The position numbers and the translations under genes are program-made. The notes beneath the pieces were generated by a model, which made no database searches, was not told the DNA's origin, and was given only the letters and a program-made list of their open reading frames with translations. A stretch of DNA of 64,000 nt, from the NCBI RefSeq assembly GCF_001507335.1, contig NZ_LMAH01000010.1, positions 36,896 to 100,895 of the forward strand, in the 5' to 3' direction. Below are positions 36,529-45,990 of this stretch, one piece after another. Within the stretch, counting starts at the first letter, position 1; every line of letters begins with the position of its first letter. The DNA comes from Chryseobacterium sp. JAH (GTDB lineage Bacteria; Bacteroidota; Bacteroidia; Flavobacteriales; Weeksellaceae).

Positions 36529-37194
36529 ATGAAGAAGATATTAACCTTTATAATAGCTGCATTTTCAGGGATTACCATCAAAAGTCAGCAGATCGTTATC
36601 AATGATAAACTCTTATCACAAATAACAGTCAATCACGGCGTTCGTCTAGCCAGTGAGCAGGCTTTTTTAGATTCCTACGAAAAGCAAAAACAGCTGTATG
36701 ATGATATCAATAATAAGACAACTCAAATTATTGCTATTCAGGAATACATCTATCAACAGCTTAAAAATGTCAATTCAGCACTTACGCAAAGTAAGAAATT
36801 GATTTACCTCTATCAGTATTTAGGTAAGATTGTGACCAATTCCAACAAGATGCTTGACCTATCTGCTCAACATCCGGAATATGCAGTCCTGGTTTCCAAA
36901 TACTATTCTGAAATAGGTAAGCAGACTTTGAAACTTCAGCAGGAAGTTACTCAGGATATACTCAATGAAGATAAAGATTTTCTGATGGATGCAATGGATA
37001 GGGAAATGCTGATTGAAAAGGTCTTTACACGAGTAAGAAATATCAATGGGAACATTCTCTACATTATTTTGAGATTAGAGAATGCCAAGAAGATTCCTTA
37101 CCTGTATCAGGTTCCGGTACTCAGAAATTACCTCAATATCGACAAAGCAATTGTCGGAGACATCATTCAAAAATATAAATACATATTCAACTAA
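36529..37194 (+). CDS. Conjugation-module secreted protein, paralogue 3 of the DK-IV-YK family
   Basis: A 221-residue protein with a signal peptide ending near KSQQ (residue 20). It shares LSAQHPEYAVL and the ending NIDKAIVGDIIQKYKYIF with paralogue 1, plus the same pattern of long helices in between. The two are full-length paralogues. It probably acts in the periplasm as part of the transfer apparatus. The tail overlaps no gene; the next ATG is five bases on. Confidence 0.65.
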   Translation: MKKILTFIIAAFSGITIKSQQIVINDKLLSQITVNHGVRLASEQAFLDSYEKQKQLYDDINNKTTQIIAIQEYIYQQLKNVNSALTQSKKLIYLYQYLGKIVTNSNKMLDLSAQHPEYAVLVSKYYSEIGKQTLKLQQEVTQDILNEDKDFLMDAMDREMLIEKVFTRVRNINGNILYIILRLENAKKIPYLYQVPVLRNYLNIDKAIVGDIIQKYKYIFN

Positions 37195-37198
37195 ACCT

Positions 37199-38029
37199 AT
37201 GGAAAATTTATTTAAAAGAACAAAACTTTTCCTCTTGCTACTGATTATCACAAATGTTTTCGGACAAGTCAGTGTGAAAAGACTGAACGATCCTGCTATT
37301 GTTGCGCAGCATAAGCGAATGACATTCGAAAGCTGGGGAGACTGGAGACCTTATCCCAAATATTTTCTGGGTATTCAAACCAATTTTGCCTACGCCACGG
37401 TATGGGGAATGTGGGCTCCAAAAATTAACAGGGATTACAAGGATGGAGACGATATCAGACCATTAAAACCAACCGGAGAACAGAATTTAAGACTGGCGCA
37501 ATTGAAATTTCAGGAAGAGGAAGCCAAGAAAATCAAAGCTGCTTCCGATACAATCTATAAAAGAAGTGTTCAGGATCTCGCTCACTGGACTTCTGCAACT
37601 GTTGATGCCGATCCACTCTGGTTATTGTACTACAAACGGATGCTGAAACCAATCACAGATTTTCCCGATACACCACAAAATTTTACTGAATGGCGACTGA
37701 AAGACCAGCAGACTTACGAAACAATTTCTACCACCGGGACACTAAAAAGACTACAGGAGGAAATAGATCTTATTAAAGATAAATATTCAATGTCCCGATC
37801 GATGGATATGCCAAGGGGAAAGCGCTTTATAATGTATCATGAAATACTAATTAGGTGGAGAAAATTTGTTCAAGAGTTAAAAAAACACAATGATAAAACG
37901 ACACTTCTTCTGGACTATAAAAACATTTTAAGCAATCACATACCGACAGTAATACCTTCACAATCCAGTTCCGCTTCGGATAAACAGATTGTTCAGGATG
38001 TGATGCAGAAGTATAAACACAAATATTAG
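37199..38029 (+). CDS. Conjugation-module secreted protein with the shared DK-IV-YK tail
   Basis: 276 residues from the ATG at 37199, which I prefer to an in-frame ATG inside the previous gene because it gives a signal peptide ending in VFGQ near residue 22. The N-terminal half has Trp- and Tyr-rich segments (SWGDWRPYPKYFLG, YATVWGMWAPK) unlike the three preceding proteins, but the last residues, SDKQIVQDVMQKYKHKY, carry the same tail. It precedes traJ by two bases. I do not recognise the main domain. Confidence 0.62.
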   Translation: MENLFKRTKLFLLLLIITNVFGQVSVKRLNDPAIVAQHKRMTFESWGDWRPYPKYFLGIQTNFAYATVWGMWAPKINRDYKDGDDIRPLKPTGEQNLRLAQLKFQEEEAKKIKAASDTIYKRSVQDLAHWTSATVDADPLWLLYYKRMLKPITDFPDTPQNFTEWRLKDQQTYETISTTGTLKRLQEEIDLIKDKYSMSRSMDMPRGKRFIMYHEILIRWRKFVQELKKHNDKTTLLLDYKNILSNHIPTVIPSQSSSASDKQIVQDVMQKYKHKY

Positions 38030-38031
38030 AT

Positions 38032-39279
38032 ATGAATAAATCAATCACATTTACTTTTTGCTGTCTTGCGTTAATACTACCTGTTTTTTGCTTTGCCCAG
38101 ACCGATAGTGATTACAGTAATCTGCTACAGTTTTTGAAAGGCGACGGAGCTTTTGAAAAATGGTTTATGGAAGTCTTCACAAAATTGGATAACAGCGTAC
38201 AGGACAGTGCCCAAGGTTCAGCTTTAGTAGGTAGAGCTATAGGAGGCTTAGGTGCTTTGATGTACCTCGGATATATGGGTTGGCAAATGGCAGCCGGAGA
38301 CAGAGAATGGGAAATTGTACCAATGTTGAAACCTATTCTTATCGGATTTACTTTGATTTACTGGACAGGATTTGTCAATTTACTTCAAGCACCTTTTAAA
38401 GCTATTGCAGAACCGGGAATTGCTATTTTTAGTGACATCGAATCTGAGGTCAATGACTTAAGAATTGAAAGATTTAAAAAGCAACAGCAATTATTGGATG
38501 CAGTTATTAAGCTTAATGCTGAAGAAGACGCCAAACAGGACGTTATTGATAATACATCGAAAGATGCCGATGATTCCTGGTTTGATATCAGTGATGGTAT
38601 AGACAAATTATTACAACCAATCAAGGAATGGCAGATCAGGATGGAATTCCAGTTACAAAAATTGGTTGCAGAAATCATAGAATTTGTGTGCCTTTCGATT
38701 CTTCGTGTTTGTGTTTATCTCATCTTTTTTATTCAAAAGATATGGGCTTACATCTTAATCATTCTTGGACCAATCGCTGTCGGAATGGCATTGATTCCGG
38801 GATTTGAAAATTCTTTGTATAGCTGGGTTTCGAAATTCATCAATATCAATCTCTACACTTTCGTTGCATACACCATTATCAATATTGGACAGCAGTTGAT
38901 TGCATCTGGTTATACAATGGAAATAGAACGTTATGATACGCTTCTAACTAACGGAACCATTACCAATTTAGATGCATTAATGGTCTACGTGAGCAATTCA
39001 GGAATGATTTACAATCAGCTCTTTACCTGTGTTGCTTACATCGTAACAGGGATTGGAGTACTGATGACACCAACGATTGCAGATACGATAGTAACAGCAG
39101 GTGGTGCAGGTGCGATGACAAAAATGAAAAGTGCAGCAGGAAAAATGGCGAGCAGTGCTAAAACAGCAGCATTGGCTGTAAAAACAGGAGGTGCTTCGGC
39201 AGCTGCGGCAACAGCAAAATCAGCAGCGGCTGGTTCTGCATCCGGAAGAGTTAAAGACGCTATGAAAAATGGAAAATAA
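38032..39279 (+). CDS. traJ: Conjugation inner-membrane protein TraJ
   Basis: A 415-residue polytopic membrane protein with a signal peptide ending in CFAQ and about six more membrane segments (for example near 80-95, 105-125, 215-235, 240-260, 280-300 and 330-350). The sequence GPIAVGMALIPGFENSLYSWVSKFININLYTF is typical of TraJ, the VirB6/TrbL-like channel component. The C-terminus is an Ala/Lys-rich low-complexity tail. It lies between the helical secreted proteins and traK, the usual place. Confidence 0.85.
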   Translation: MNKSITFTFCCLALILPVFCFAQTDSDYSNLLQFLKGDGAFEKWFMEVFTKLDNSVQDSAQGSALVGRAIGGLGALMYLGYMGWQMAAGDREWEIVPMLKPILIGFTLIYWTGFVNLLQAPFKAIAEPGIAIFSDIESEVNDLRIERFKKQQQLLDAVIKLNAEEDAKQDVIDNTSKDADDSWFDISDGIDKLLQPIKEWQIRMEFQLQKLVAEIIEFVCLSILRVCVYLIFFIQKIWAYILIILGPIAVGMALIPGFENSLYSWVSKFININLYTFVAYTIINIGQQLIASGYTMEIERYDTLLTNGTITNLDALMVYVSNSGMIYNQLFTCVAYIVTGIGVLMTPTIADTIVTAGGAGAMTKMKSAAGKMASSAKTAALAVKTGGASAAAATAKSAAAGSASGRVKDAMKNGK

Positions 39280-39299
39280 TCTCATTAAACTTATTAAAA

Positions 39300-39914
39300 A
39301 TGCTTATAAAAAACTTAGAACAAAGAATAAAGATCAATAAGATAGTTTCATTGGGAGCGATTGGGTTTGCCTTTTTTATTGTCATAGCAGGATTTTTCTT
39401 CTCTTACAGGATGATTCAGGACTCAAGAAAGTCGATTTATATTTTGGATAACGGCGTTCCGGTTCTTGTCAAACAAACCGATGTTCTTTTGAACAGACCT
39501 GTTGAATATAAAGCTCAAATAGAACTATTCCATCGATTGTTTTTTACGTTGGCACCCGATGATTCCTACATCAAGGAAAATATTCAAAAATCCCTTTATC
39601 TCATTGATGACAGCGGAAAGAAAGAATATACCAATCTAAGAGAAAAAGGTTTCTACAATCAGATCGTTGCCTCCAGCTCAATGGTCAGTATTCATACCGA
39701 TTCCATTTCCTTGGATATAGAAAACAATAAGTTCCAGTTTTTCGGAAAGCAGATGATAACCAGAAAATCATCTGTCATTACCCGGAAATTATTTACCGAA
39801 GGATTTTTTGAGGATATCATCCGGAGTCCCAACAATACTCATGGTGTGCTGCTCAAAAACTGGCGTATTATCAATAACGAAGAGCTTTCCAATCAAACTA
39901 AAAATTCTTATTAA
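39300..39914 (+). CDS. traK: Conjugation protein TraK
   Basis: A 204-residue bitopic protein with one membrane segment (about residues 17-36) and a periplasmic domain, the VirB8-like layout. EYKAQIELFHRLFFTLAPDD is a well-conserved TraK segment. It would bridge the inner-membrane complex and the outer-membrane core. It is one base from the next gene and follows traJ by 20 bp. Confidence 0.85.
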   Translation: MLIKNLEQRIKINKIVSLGAIGFAFFIVIAGFFFSYRMIQDSRKSIYILDNGVPVLVKQTDVLLNRPVEYKAQIELFHRLFFTLAPDDSYIKENIQKSLYLIDDSGKKEYTNLREKGFYNQIVASSSMVSIHTDSISLDIENNKFQFFGKQMITRKSSVITRKLFTEGFFEDIIRSPNNTHGVLLKNWRIINNEELSNQTKNSY

Positions 39915-39915
39915 A

Positions 39916-40269
39916 ATGAAAACTTTTATTAAAAATACAGGAAAGAAATTGATAGGCTGGCCGGTAGAGAATCCTAAGAAATTTTTTATGTATTCTATGA
40001 TTTTTTTATCAGTTTCTTTCCTCTTATCCTTGTTACAAGGCATCTTCTTTCCGTCTGATATGACATTCAAAATAAAACCTCCTATTCTTTATTCAAAAAG
40101 TTCGGTAGCTCAAAATAATCAGACAAAGAATATTAAAGAAATGGAAAAGATAGTAGCCGAGATGCAACTACTCAAAGTAAAAAGAGATCGGGGGGAATTA
40201 CAAAAAGAAGACAGTTTGCGAATAGAATACCTGTTTAACCAATACCAAAACTTTAAAAATGGATATTAA
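39916..40269 (+). CDS. Small conjugation membrane protein, TraL-like by position
   Basis: 117 residues from the ATG at 39916, one base after the traK stop. An earlier in-frame ATG would overlap traK by over 100 bp and is not credible. It has one membrane segment (about residues 23-42, FFMYSMIFLSVSFLLSLLQG) followed by a charged helical tail. CTnDOT-type elements have a similarly small membrane protein, TraL, between TraK and TraM; sequence similarity to it is not obvious, so the assignment rests on position. It overlaps traM by 11 bases. Confidence 0.6.
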   Translation: MKTFIKNTGKKLIGWPVENPKKFFMYSMIFLSVSFLLSLLQGIFFPSDMTFKIKPPILYSKSSVAQNNQTKNIKEMEKIVAEMQLLKVKRDRGELQKEDSLRIEYLFNQYQNFKNGY

Positions 40270-41467
40270 GAAAATCAACTTTAGAGAGAAAAAATATGTT
40301 CTGCCACTCCTTGCATTACCATTCATTTTTCTGTTTGCCTTTGTAGCTAATCAGTTTGTGAAAGAGGAGATTCCGAAGGAAAAACCAAAAGAACTTTCAC
40401 TTTCATTGGGCGAATCACAGGATTCTATAATGACAAAAAATGATGCATATGATAGTTTCTTTAAAAAAGATGATAATAGGACGATGCTCGGAGGACTGGA
40501 CAAAGAACAGGATAGCCTGCTAAGTTATGAGGATCAGTTATCCTTATCACAGAAAAGAAAAATAGATTCACTGAAGGCTGTCAACTCAAGGCAAAATCAA
40601 TATCAGGCTAATGGCAATCTGTCATCTTATTACAATCCTAAGCAAGAGAAAGATGATCAGGATTATAAGAGGTCATCCGAGATTATAAAAATGCTGAATG
40701 ACAAATCCTATGGAAAACAGGAAAGTACTTATGCTGGCATACCAAAAGAAAATAAACAAAGTGTCCAGCAAGATCCGGTAAAATATCTGAAGCAGCAGAT
40801 GTTGGTAATGGATTCCTTGGAAAAAGCAAGAGATCCAGAATATCAGAATAAACTGAATGCAGAAAACAAACTCAAAGCTAATAAAGAAAAAATGGAAGAA
40901 TTTCTTAATTCCACTTTCAACGTCAGCAAATCGGGCATTAATAATGACTTCAACGCAGTTTACAAAGAGAAGGAAAACAGTTTTATCAAAGCAGTTATAG
41001 ATGAAGACAACAAAGGATTTTTAGGAAGCCGAATCAGGCTCAGATTACTGGAAGACATATTTGTCGGTAATAAAAAAATTAGCAAAGGTTCTGTTCTATA
41101 TGGTCAAATCTCAGGATTTACAATGCAAAGAGTTGACCTTAAGATCATTTCAGTATTTGCAAACGGGGAGATTTTACCGATTAACCTTTCGATATATGAT
41201 GTCGACGGTATGAAAGGTTTATACGTTCCTCAAAGCGTATTCCGGGATATGATTCGTGAAATGGGAAGCAACTCCGTTCAGGGAACTCAGATGGATATGG
41301 GAGGAGAAGGATTTTTTACAACCATCGGCTCCAAATTATTTACATCTACCTCCAAATCAATCGCCAATCTAATTAAAACCAACAAAGCCAAGTTGAAGTA
41401 CAACTCTTATGTATTTCTGATCGATGAAAAACAATTGAAAGAATCTCAAAACCAATCAAAACCTTAG
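40259..41467 (+). CDS. traM: Conjugation protein TraM
   Basis: A 402-residue VirB10-like protein with a single N-terminal membrane segment (about residues 14-32), a long charged and Gln/Lys-rich linker (about 40-210), and a C-terminal beta-rich domain from about 235. FLGSRIRLRLLEDIFVGNKK, GSVLYGQISGFTMQRV and NLSIYDVDGMKGLYVP are typical of TraM. It spans the envelope and would couple energy from TraG and the coupling protein to the outer channel. Confidence 0.88.
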   Translation: MDIKKINFREKKYVLPLLALPFIFLFAFVANQFVKEEIPKEKPKELSLSLGESQDSIMTKNDAYDSFFKKDDNRTMLGGLDKEQDSLLSYEDQLSLSQKRKIDSLKAVNSRQNQYQANGNLSSYYNPKQEKDDQDYKRSSEIIKMLNDKSYGKQESTYAGIPKENKQSVQQDPVKYLKQQMLVMDSLEKARDPEYQNKLNAENKLKANKEKMEEFLNSTFNVSKSGINNDFNAVYKEKENSFIKAVIDEDNKGFLGSRIRLRLLEDIFVGNKKISKGSVLYGQISGFTMQRVDLKIISVFANGEILPINLSIYDVDGMKGLYVPQSVFRDMIREMGSNSVQGTQMDMGGEGFFTTIGSKLFTSTSKSIANLIKTNKAKLKYNSYVFLIDEKQLKESQNQSKP

Positions 41468-41472
41468 AACTT

Positions 41473-42339
41473 ATGAAATCAATTTTATATACACTGTTGC
41501 TATTTGCTATAACTGTTAATGCACAAACTGCAACGAAGGACAAAATAATTTCTGAATTGCCGGAAATAGAGATCACAGAAGGAATTAATCTGCATATTAT
41601 TTCGCCAGAACCCATTCAATATGTTGACCTATCAACTGAACAATTGACAGGGGATTTACCGGCAACGAGCATTGCAAGGATTAAGATTACTGATAATCAA
41701 AAATCTGAAGAAAAAGATAAGAAAGTAAAATCAAATACATTTTTCAATGGAGATAACATTGGAATTATTACTGTCGTGGGACAATCTTTCATTGCACAAT
41801 ACAAAGCGGTTTACAGAAATTCAGAAAACTTGAATACCGTTACAAATATTCATATTCAACCCGAAGCGATGCAGCCTATTGAATTTGACAAAATGATATT
41901 TTCCAATTTGGAGTTGAGAAAATTTGCAATGGATATTATTCAGAAAAAAACTGAAAATAATCCAATCAGACTAGAGAAAGATTTCAATCTGAGCTTTCAG
42001 CTTAATAATGTTTATGTCATTAGTGATTACATTTTTATCGATATGACATTTAAGAATAGATCCAATCTGAGCTATGATATTGAGGGTTTGAAATTTTCAA
42101 TTGAGGACAAAAAAATTCATAAAGCTACCAATAATCAAAGTATTGAAATGACACCACTTTTTCAGCTGAATCCTCAAAAGCATTTCAAGAAAAACTTCCG
42201 AAATATTTATGTCTTCAAAAAATTCACTTATCCGAATTCCAAAGTTATGATGATAAGATTGATTGAGGAACAATTCTCCGGAAGAACCATTGAAATGAAA
42301 GTGAATTATTCTGATGTCCTCAAAGCCGACACTTTGTAG
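41473..42339 (+). CDS. traN: Conjugation protein TraN
   Basis: A 288-residue periplasmic or outer-membrane-associated protein with a signal peptide ending in VNAQ and a beta-rich mature part. The segment LEITEGINLHIISPEPIQYVDL at the start (in the sequence as EIEITEGIN...) and FTYPNSKVMMIRLIEEQFSGR at the end are TraN (DUF4138, VirB9-like) features. It follows traM by five bases. The 53 bp after it separate the channel genes from the coupling protein gene. Confidence 0.85.
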   Translation: MKSILYTLLLFAITVNAQTATKDKIISELPEIEITEGINLHIISPEPIQYVDLSTEQLTGDLPATSIARIKITDNQKSEEKDKKVKSNTFFNGDNIGIITVVGQSFIAQYKAVYRNSENLNTVTNIHIQPEAMQPIEFDKMIFSNLELRKFAMDIIQKKTENNPIRLEKDFNLSFQLNNVYVISDYIFIDMTFKNRSNLSYDIEGLKFSIEDKKIHKATNNQSIEMTPLFQLNPQKHFKKNFRNIYVFKKFTYPNSKVMMIRLIEEQFSGRTIEMKVNYSDVLKADTL

Positions 42340-42392
42340 CGGAAGTTCCGTATCCATTTAATCATTATCTGAATATCAAATTTTAATAAAGA

Positions 42393-44381
42393 ATGCAAGA
42401 GCAACAACATCAAATAAAAATCTATGGCTTTCTACAAAAAGTAGTTTATGCAGTGGTGGCCTTGGATTGTGCTTCGTTATTCTACCTTAATGCTGACGTT
42501 CCAGTATTGTCCAACTTATTGAAGAATTTTTCAAAAATGAGTTTCATTTATCCACCGATAAATGCAAAGATTGCGACGTTGATTCTTATTGGATTGGTCG
42601 CCATTGGAACAAAGGCAAAGAAAAAGAAAGACTTAAATATTGCCACGGAAATTGTAGTTCCAATGGTCTTTGGCTTAGCAATAATTTTTTCGTCTTTGAA
42701 TTGGCAGAATGAGGCAGGAAGCAACTCACTCCCAAAAGTTTTTCCGGGGCTTAATCTGTATCAGGTAATCTACGCTTCTCTTTCTTTTTTAGGAGCAGTT
42801 ATTCTTCAAATGGGAGCAGACAGCATTTCAAAGCTGATGCAGCAAAAAATGGGAAAAGACAGATGGAATGTAGAAGAGGAATCTTTTGATCAAAATAAAG
42901 AGCTTGTAAATACAGAAACGTCTATTAATATTCCTTATAGATTTCGATATAATAACAAAACCTATAACGGCTATATCAATATAGACCCTTTTCGAGGAAC
43001 AATTGTAATCGGAGTACCGGGAAGCGGAAAGTCGTTTGGCGTAATTAATCCTTCAATACGTCAAATGGTTGCTAAAGGTTTCTGTCTTTGTATTTATGAT
43101 TTTAAATTTCCGGATTTAGCTCAAATTGCTCACTACCATTATTTGCTGAAAAAGAGTAAAGATTCCGGATACAATTATGATTTTCACGTCATCAATCTGA
43201 ACGAAGTTGAAAAGTCCAAAAGAGTAAATCCCTTTCACAAAAAATATATTCAAACATTAGCGGAAGCGCAGGAAATGGCAGAATCAATGGTGTCATCATT
43301 ACAAAAAGGCGGTGCAAGCTCCGGAGGCGGTTCAGAAGCTTTTTTTACACAATCGGCTATCAACTTTCTGTCTTCCTGCATCTATTTCTTTGCCACGTTT
43401 GAGAATGGAAAATATTCAGATTTACCTCATATTTTATCTTTTATAAACCGCAGTTACAAAGAGATTTTTGATACTCTTTTTAGTAACGAAGAGATTTTTT
43501 CTTTGCTTTCTCCATTCAAAACGGCTTATGATAATAAAGCTTTTGACCAGTTGGAAGGACAGATTGGGACATTGAAAATATTTCTTTCTCGTCTGGCGAC
43601 GAAGGAAAGTTTCTGGGTGTTCTCAGGAAATGAGGTAGAATTGAAGATAACTGATAAACAAAGTCCCTCAATTATGATTTTGGCTTCAGATCCTGCAACG
43701 CAGGATATTAATTCAGCTCTGTATTCTTCAATCCTTAACAGGACTTTACGGTTAATCAATTCTAAACATAATTTGCCAGGGGGAATTATAGCTGATGAAT
43801 TTCCGACAATTTATATTCACAAGATTGACAACATCGTAGCTACGGCTCGAAGTAATAAAGTTGCTGTTGTATTAGGGCTTCAGGAAATCCCCCAGCTTAG
43901 ACAGTTTTATAAAAAAGAAGTAGCCGACACTATTTCTGCAATTGTCGGAAATATTCTATCCGGTTCCGCAAGAGATAAGAATACACTGGAGTGGCTTGAA
44001 AAATTATTCGGAAAAATTAAACAGAAATCCTACTCCCAATCTATTTCACAGCAAGGAACAACGACAAGCATCAATGAAAAAATGGACTTTATGATTCCTG
44101 CAGGAAAAATTGCGGCCTTAAAAACAGGAGAGATGGTTGGAATGATAGCACAAGGCGAAAAAAATACGACTGAAGAATATAAGACTTCTGCCGTAAGAGG
44201 AAAAATCAATCTTGATATGAAGGCCATTAGGGAAGAAGAACAAAATTATCCCGTAATGCCGAAGTATTATTCGTTCGTGGATAAAAAAGGTATCAACCGT
44301 AAAGAGGAAGTTCTGATGACCAATTTCAGAAAAATCAATAAAGAAGTGGAGCTCATAGTCAAGGAAAATATCAAAGAATAA
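42393..44381 (+). CDS. VirD4-type coupling protein (TraG/MobC family T4CP)
   Basis: A 662-residue inner-membrane ATPase that brings the relaxase-DNA complex to the channel. Three to four membrane segments occupy residues about 10-155. Walker A is GVPGSGKS at 207-214, and the Walker B-like strand is GGIIADEFPTIYIHK near 465. GLQEIPQLRQFYKKE is a conserved T4CP segment. In Bacteroidota literature this protein is called MobC or TraG, which should not be confused with the VirB4-like TraG at 32125. It is four bases from the peptidase gene. Confidence 0.9.
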   Translation: MQEQQHQIKIYGFLQKVVYAVVALDCASLFYLNADVPVLSNLLKNFSKMSFIYPPINAKIATLILIGLVAIGTKAKKKKDLNIATEIVVPMVFGLAIIFSSLNWQNEAGSNSLPKVFPGLNLYQVIYASLSFLGAVILQMGADSISKLMQQKMGKDRWNVEEESFDQNKELVNTETSINIPYRFRYNNKTYNGYINIDPFRGTIVIGVPGSGKSFGVINPSIRQMVAKGFCLCIYDFKFPDLAQIAHYHYLLKKSKDSGYNYDFHVINLNEVEKSKRVNPFHKKYIQTLAEAQEMAESMVSSLQKGGASSGGGSEAFFTQSAINFLSSCIYFFATFENGKYSDLPHILSFINRSYKEIFDTLFSNEEIFSLLSPFKTAYDNKAFDQLEGQIGTLKIFLSRLATKESFWVFSGNEVELKITDKQSPSIMILASDPATQDINSALYSSILNRTLRLINSKHNLPGGIIADEFPTIYIHKIDNIVATARSNKVAVVLGLQEIPQLRQFYKKEVADTISAIVGNILSGSARDKNTLEWLEKLFGKIKQKSYSQSISQQGTTTSINEKMDFMIPAGKIAALKTGEMVGMIAQGEKNTTEEYKTSAVRGKINLDMKAIREEEQNYPVMPKYYSFVDKKGINRKEEVLMTNFRKINKEVELIVKENIKE

Positions 44382-44385
44382 AATT

Positions 44386-45237
44386 ATGAAATCAATCAAA
44401 AAATACTTGATGGTAGGAATGCTTTCGCTTTGCTATTCATTGGCTTTTGGACAGTTCAATACCTTGACAAGGAAAGAAGCAAAATCCAATGAATCTATCA
44501 CAGAAATGCGAACAGTTAAGAAAGAAAACCCTGATTTGAGAAAGGAAAAAGATAATAAAAATTTCTTTTATAAACTATTCAATACTCCAACTAAATCGGA
44601 TTTAAAAAAGCAAATTGATTCTTTAAAAATGATGATGCTTGAATACAGCTTGTCAAAAAAAAAGCGTGAAGTATTAATTCCAAAAGCTAATAATGACTCT
44701 CTATTACTGCCAGGTAAAAAACAATTCTTCGAACAGATTGAGAGCATAGAAAAACCGATTAAAAAATTCAGTTTAATCAAAGAAGAGGATTTTGTATCAA
44801 AAATAAGTATGCCATTGGACAAAGGAATTATTGTTACTTCTCCTTTCGGATGGCGGACGCATCCGATTTTCAGATCTGGAAAAATGCACAATGGAACTGA
44901 TCTCAAAGCCAATTATGAAAATGTCTATGCAGTTTTAGACGGTATTGTAATAGAATCCGGTAATTCCAGTGGAGGCGGGAAATATATTAAAATCAGGCAC
45001 TCTGATTCATTTGTAACCTCTTATCTGCACCTTTCAGAAATATATTACGAAGCTGGAGAATATGTAAAAGCAGGATTCATTGTTGCAAGAAGCGGAAATA
45101 GCGGAAATTCCACAGGTCCTCATTTACATTTTGCAGTTCAGGAAAATGGCAAATACATTAATCCAATCAGGTTTCTCAACGACCTTATCAATGCTAATAA
45201 TCTAATTGCCACACATTATGAAACGGCCAAAAATTAA
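44386..45237 (+). CDS. M23-family peptidoglycan endopeptidase
   Basis: A 283-residue secreted protein: signal peptide (ending near FGQ, residue 22), a helical linker, then a LytM/M23 domain from about residue 145. Zinc ligands are in HNGTD (HxxxD) and in HLHF near 247, with SYLHLSE between. It should cut peptide cross-links to open the cell wall for the transfer channel. Conjugation operons commonly carry such an enzyme. It overlaps an in-frame alternative start of the next ORF, which I reject. Confidence 0.88.
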   Translation: MKSIKKYLMVGMLSLCYSLAFGQFNTLTRKEAKSNESITEMRTVKKENPDLRKEKDNKNFFYKLFNTPTKSDLKKQIDSLKMMMLEYSLSKKKREVLIPKANNDSLLLPGKKQFFEQIESIEKPIKKFSLIKEEDFVSKISMPLDKGIIVTSPFGWRTHPIFRSGKMHNGTDLKANYENVYAVLDGIVIESGNSSGGGKYIKIRHSDSFVTSYLHLSEIYYEAGEYVKAGFIVARSGNSGNSTGPHLHFAVQENGKYINPIRFLNDLINANNLIATHYETAKN

Positions 45238-45265
45238 TACAGCCAATAATAAAATACTTACCATT

Positions 45266-45967
45266 ATGAAAAATCACAATTTGCCTACTGATGAACTTAA
45301 AAATTTTGGAATCATCAATGATGACCTAACATTTTCAAAAAAGTTAAGTTCGAATGATATTGAAAAATTCCTTCAAGGATATACCATTGTCGCTGACAAT
45401 GATAAGAACAGAGCTACGTTTCAGCTCACTGAAGATAATACCAAGCTGAAGGTCATTTTTCTAGAGCGAGATAAAAGTCTCAATAAAATTATTGAAAACA
45501 GTAAAGACAAAGTTCAATATACCGATGTTAAGGAACTTTCAAGTGATTATCCACTTCTTGAAAAGAAAGCTTTCATCTACGATAATGAGACAGGAAAAGT
45601 GGTGGAATTCGATTTCATCAAAAATGCAACAGAACTTACTGCCATCATTGCTGACAAAAAAGAGCCGGAAGAACTCAACGTCTACAAAAATGAACTTCTA
45701 AAGCTTAAAGGTTTTTTGCAGGACAAGGCAGATAAATACCCCGAAATAGCAAAGAAAATCTCTAACGATATGAATGTTGTATCCAGAGAAATAGATTCTG
45801 TAAACAGCATCTCGGCTGATCAAAAACAAATCTCAAAATCTGGTAATTCAGATATTCAATTAAATGTAAATGATCAGGATTTGTATGAAGATGCTAACAG
45901 AAATCATCAGAAGCAGGAAGAAGAACAAACCGACGAGCGTGAGAGAACTAGGGGATTCAGAAGGTAA
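45266..45967 (+). CDS. DUF3945/DUF4099-like conjugative element protein
   Basis: 233 residues from the ATG at 45266; an upstream ATG at 45206 overlaps the peptidase gene and adds only a poor leader. The first 60 residues (DELKNFGIINDDLTFSKKLSSNDIEKFLQGY) resemble the DUF3945/DUF4099 repeat domain common in Bacteroidota mobile elements. The C-terminus is charged and ends in an Arg-rich tail. Those domains are of unknown function and often occur with Toprim or topoisomerase genes. It is soluble, with no signal peptide. Confidence 0.6.
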   Translation: MKNHNLPTDELKNFGIINDDLTFSKKLSSNDIEKFLQGYTIVADNDKNRATFQLTEDNTKLKVIFLERDKSLNKIIENSKDKVQYTDVKELSSDYPLLEKKAFIYDNETGKVVEFDFIKNATELTAIIADKKEPEELNVYKNELLKLKGFLQDKADKYPEIAKKISNDMNVVSREIDSVNSISADQKQISKSGNSDIQLNVNDQDLYEDANRNHQKQEEEQTDERERTRGFRR

Positions 45968-45990
45968 TATTTAAAATTCAATCATAAGTT

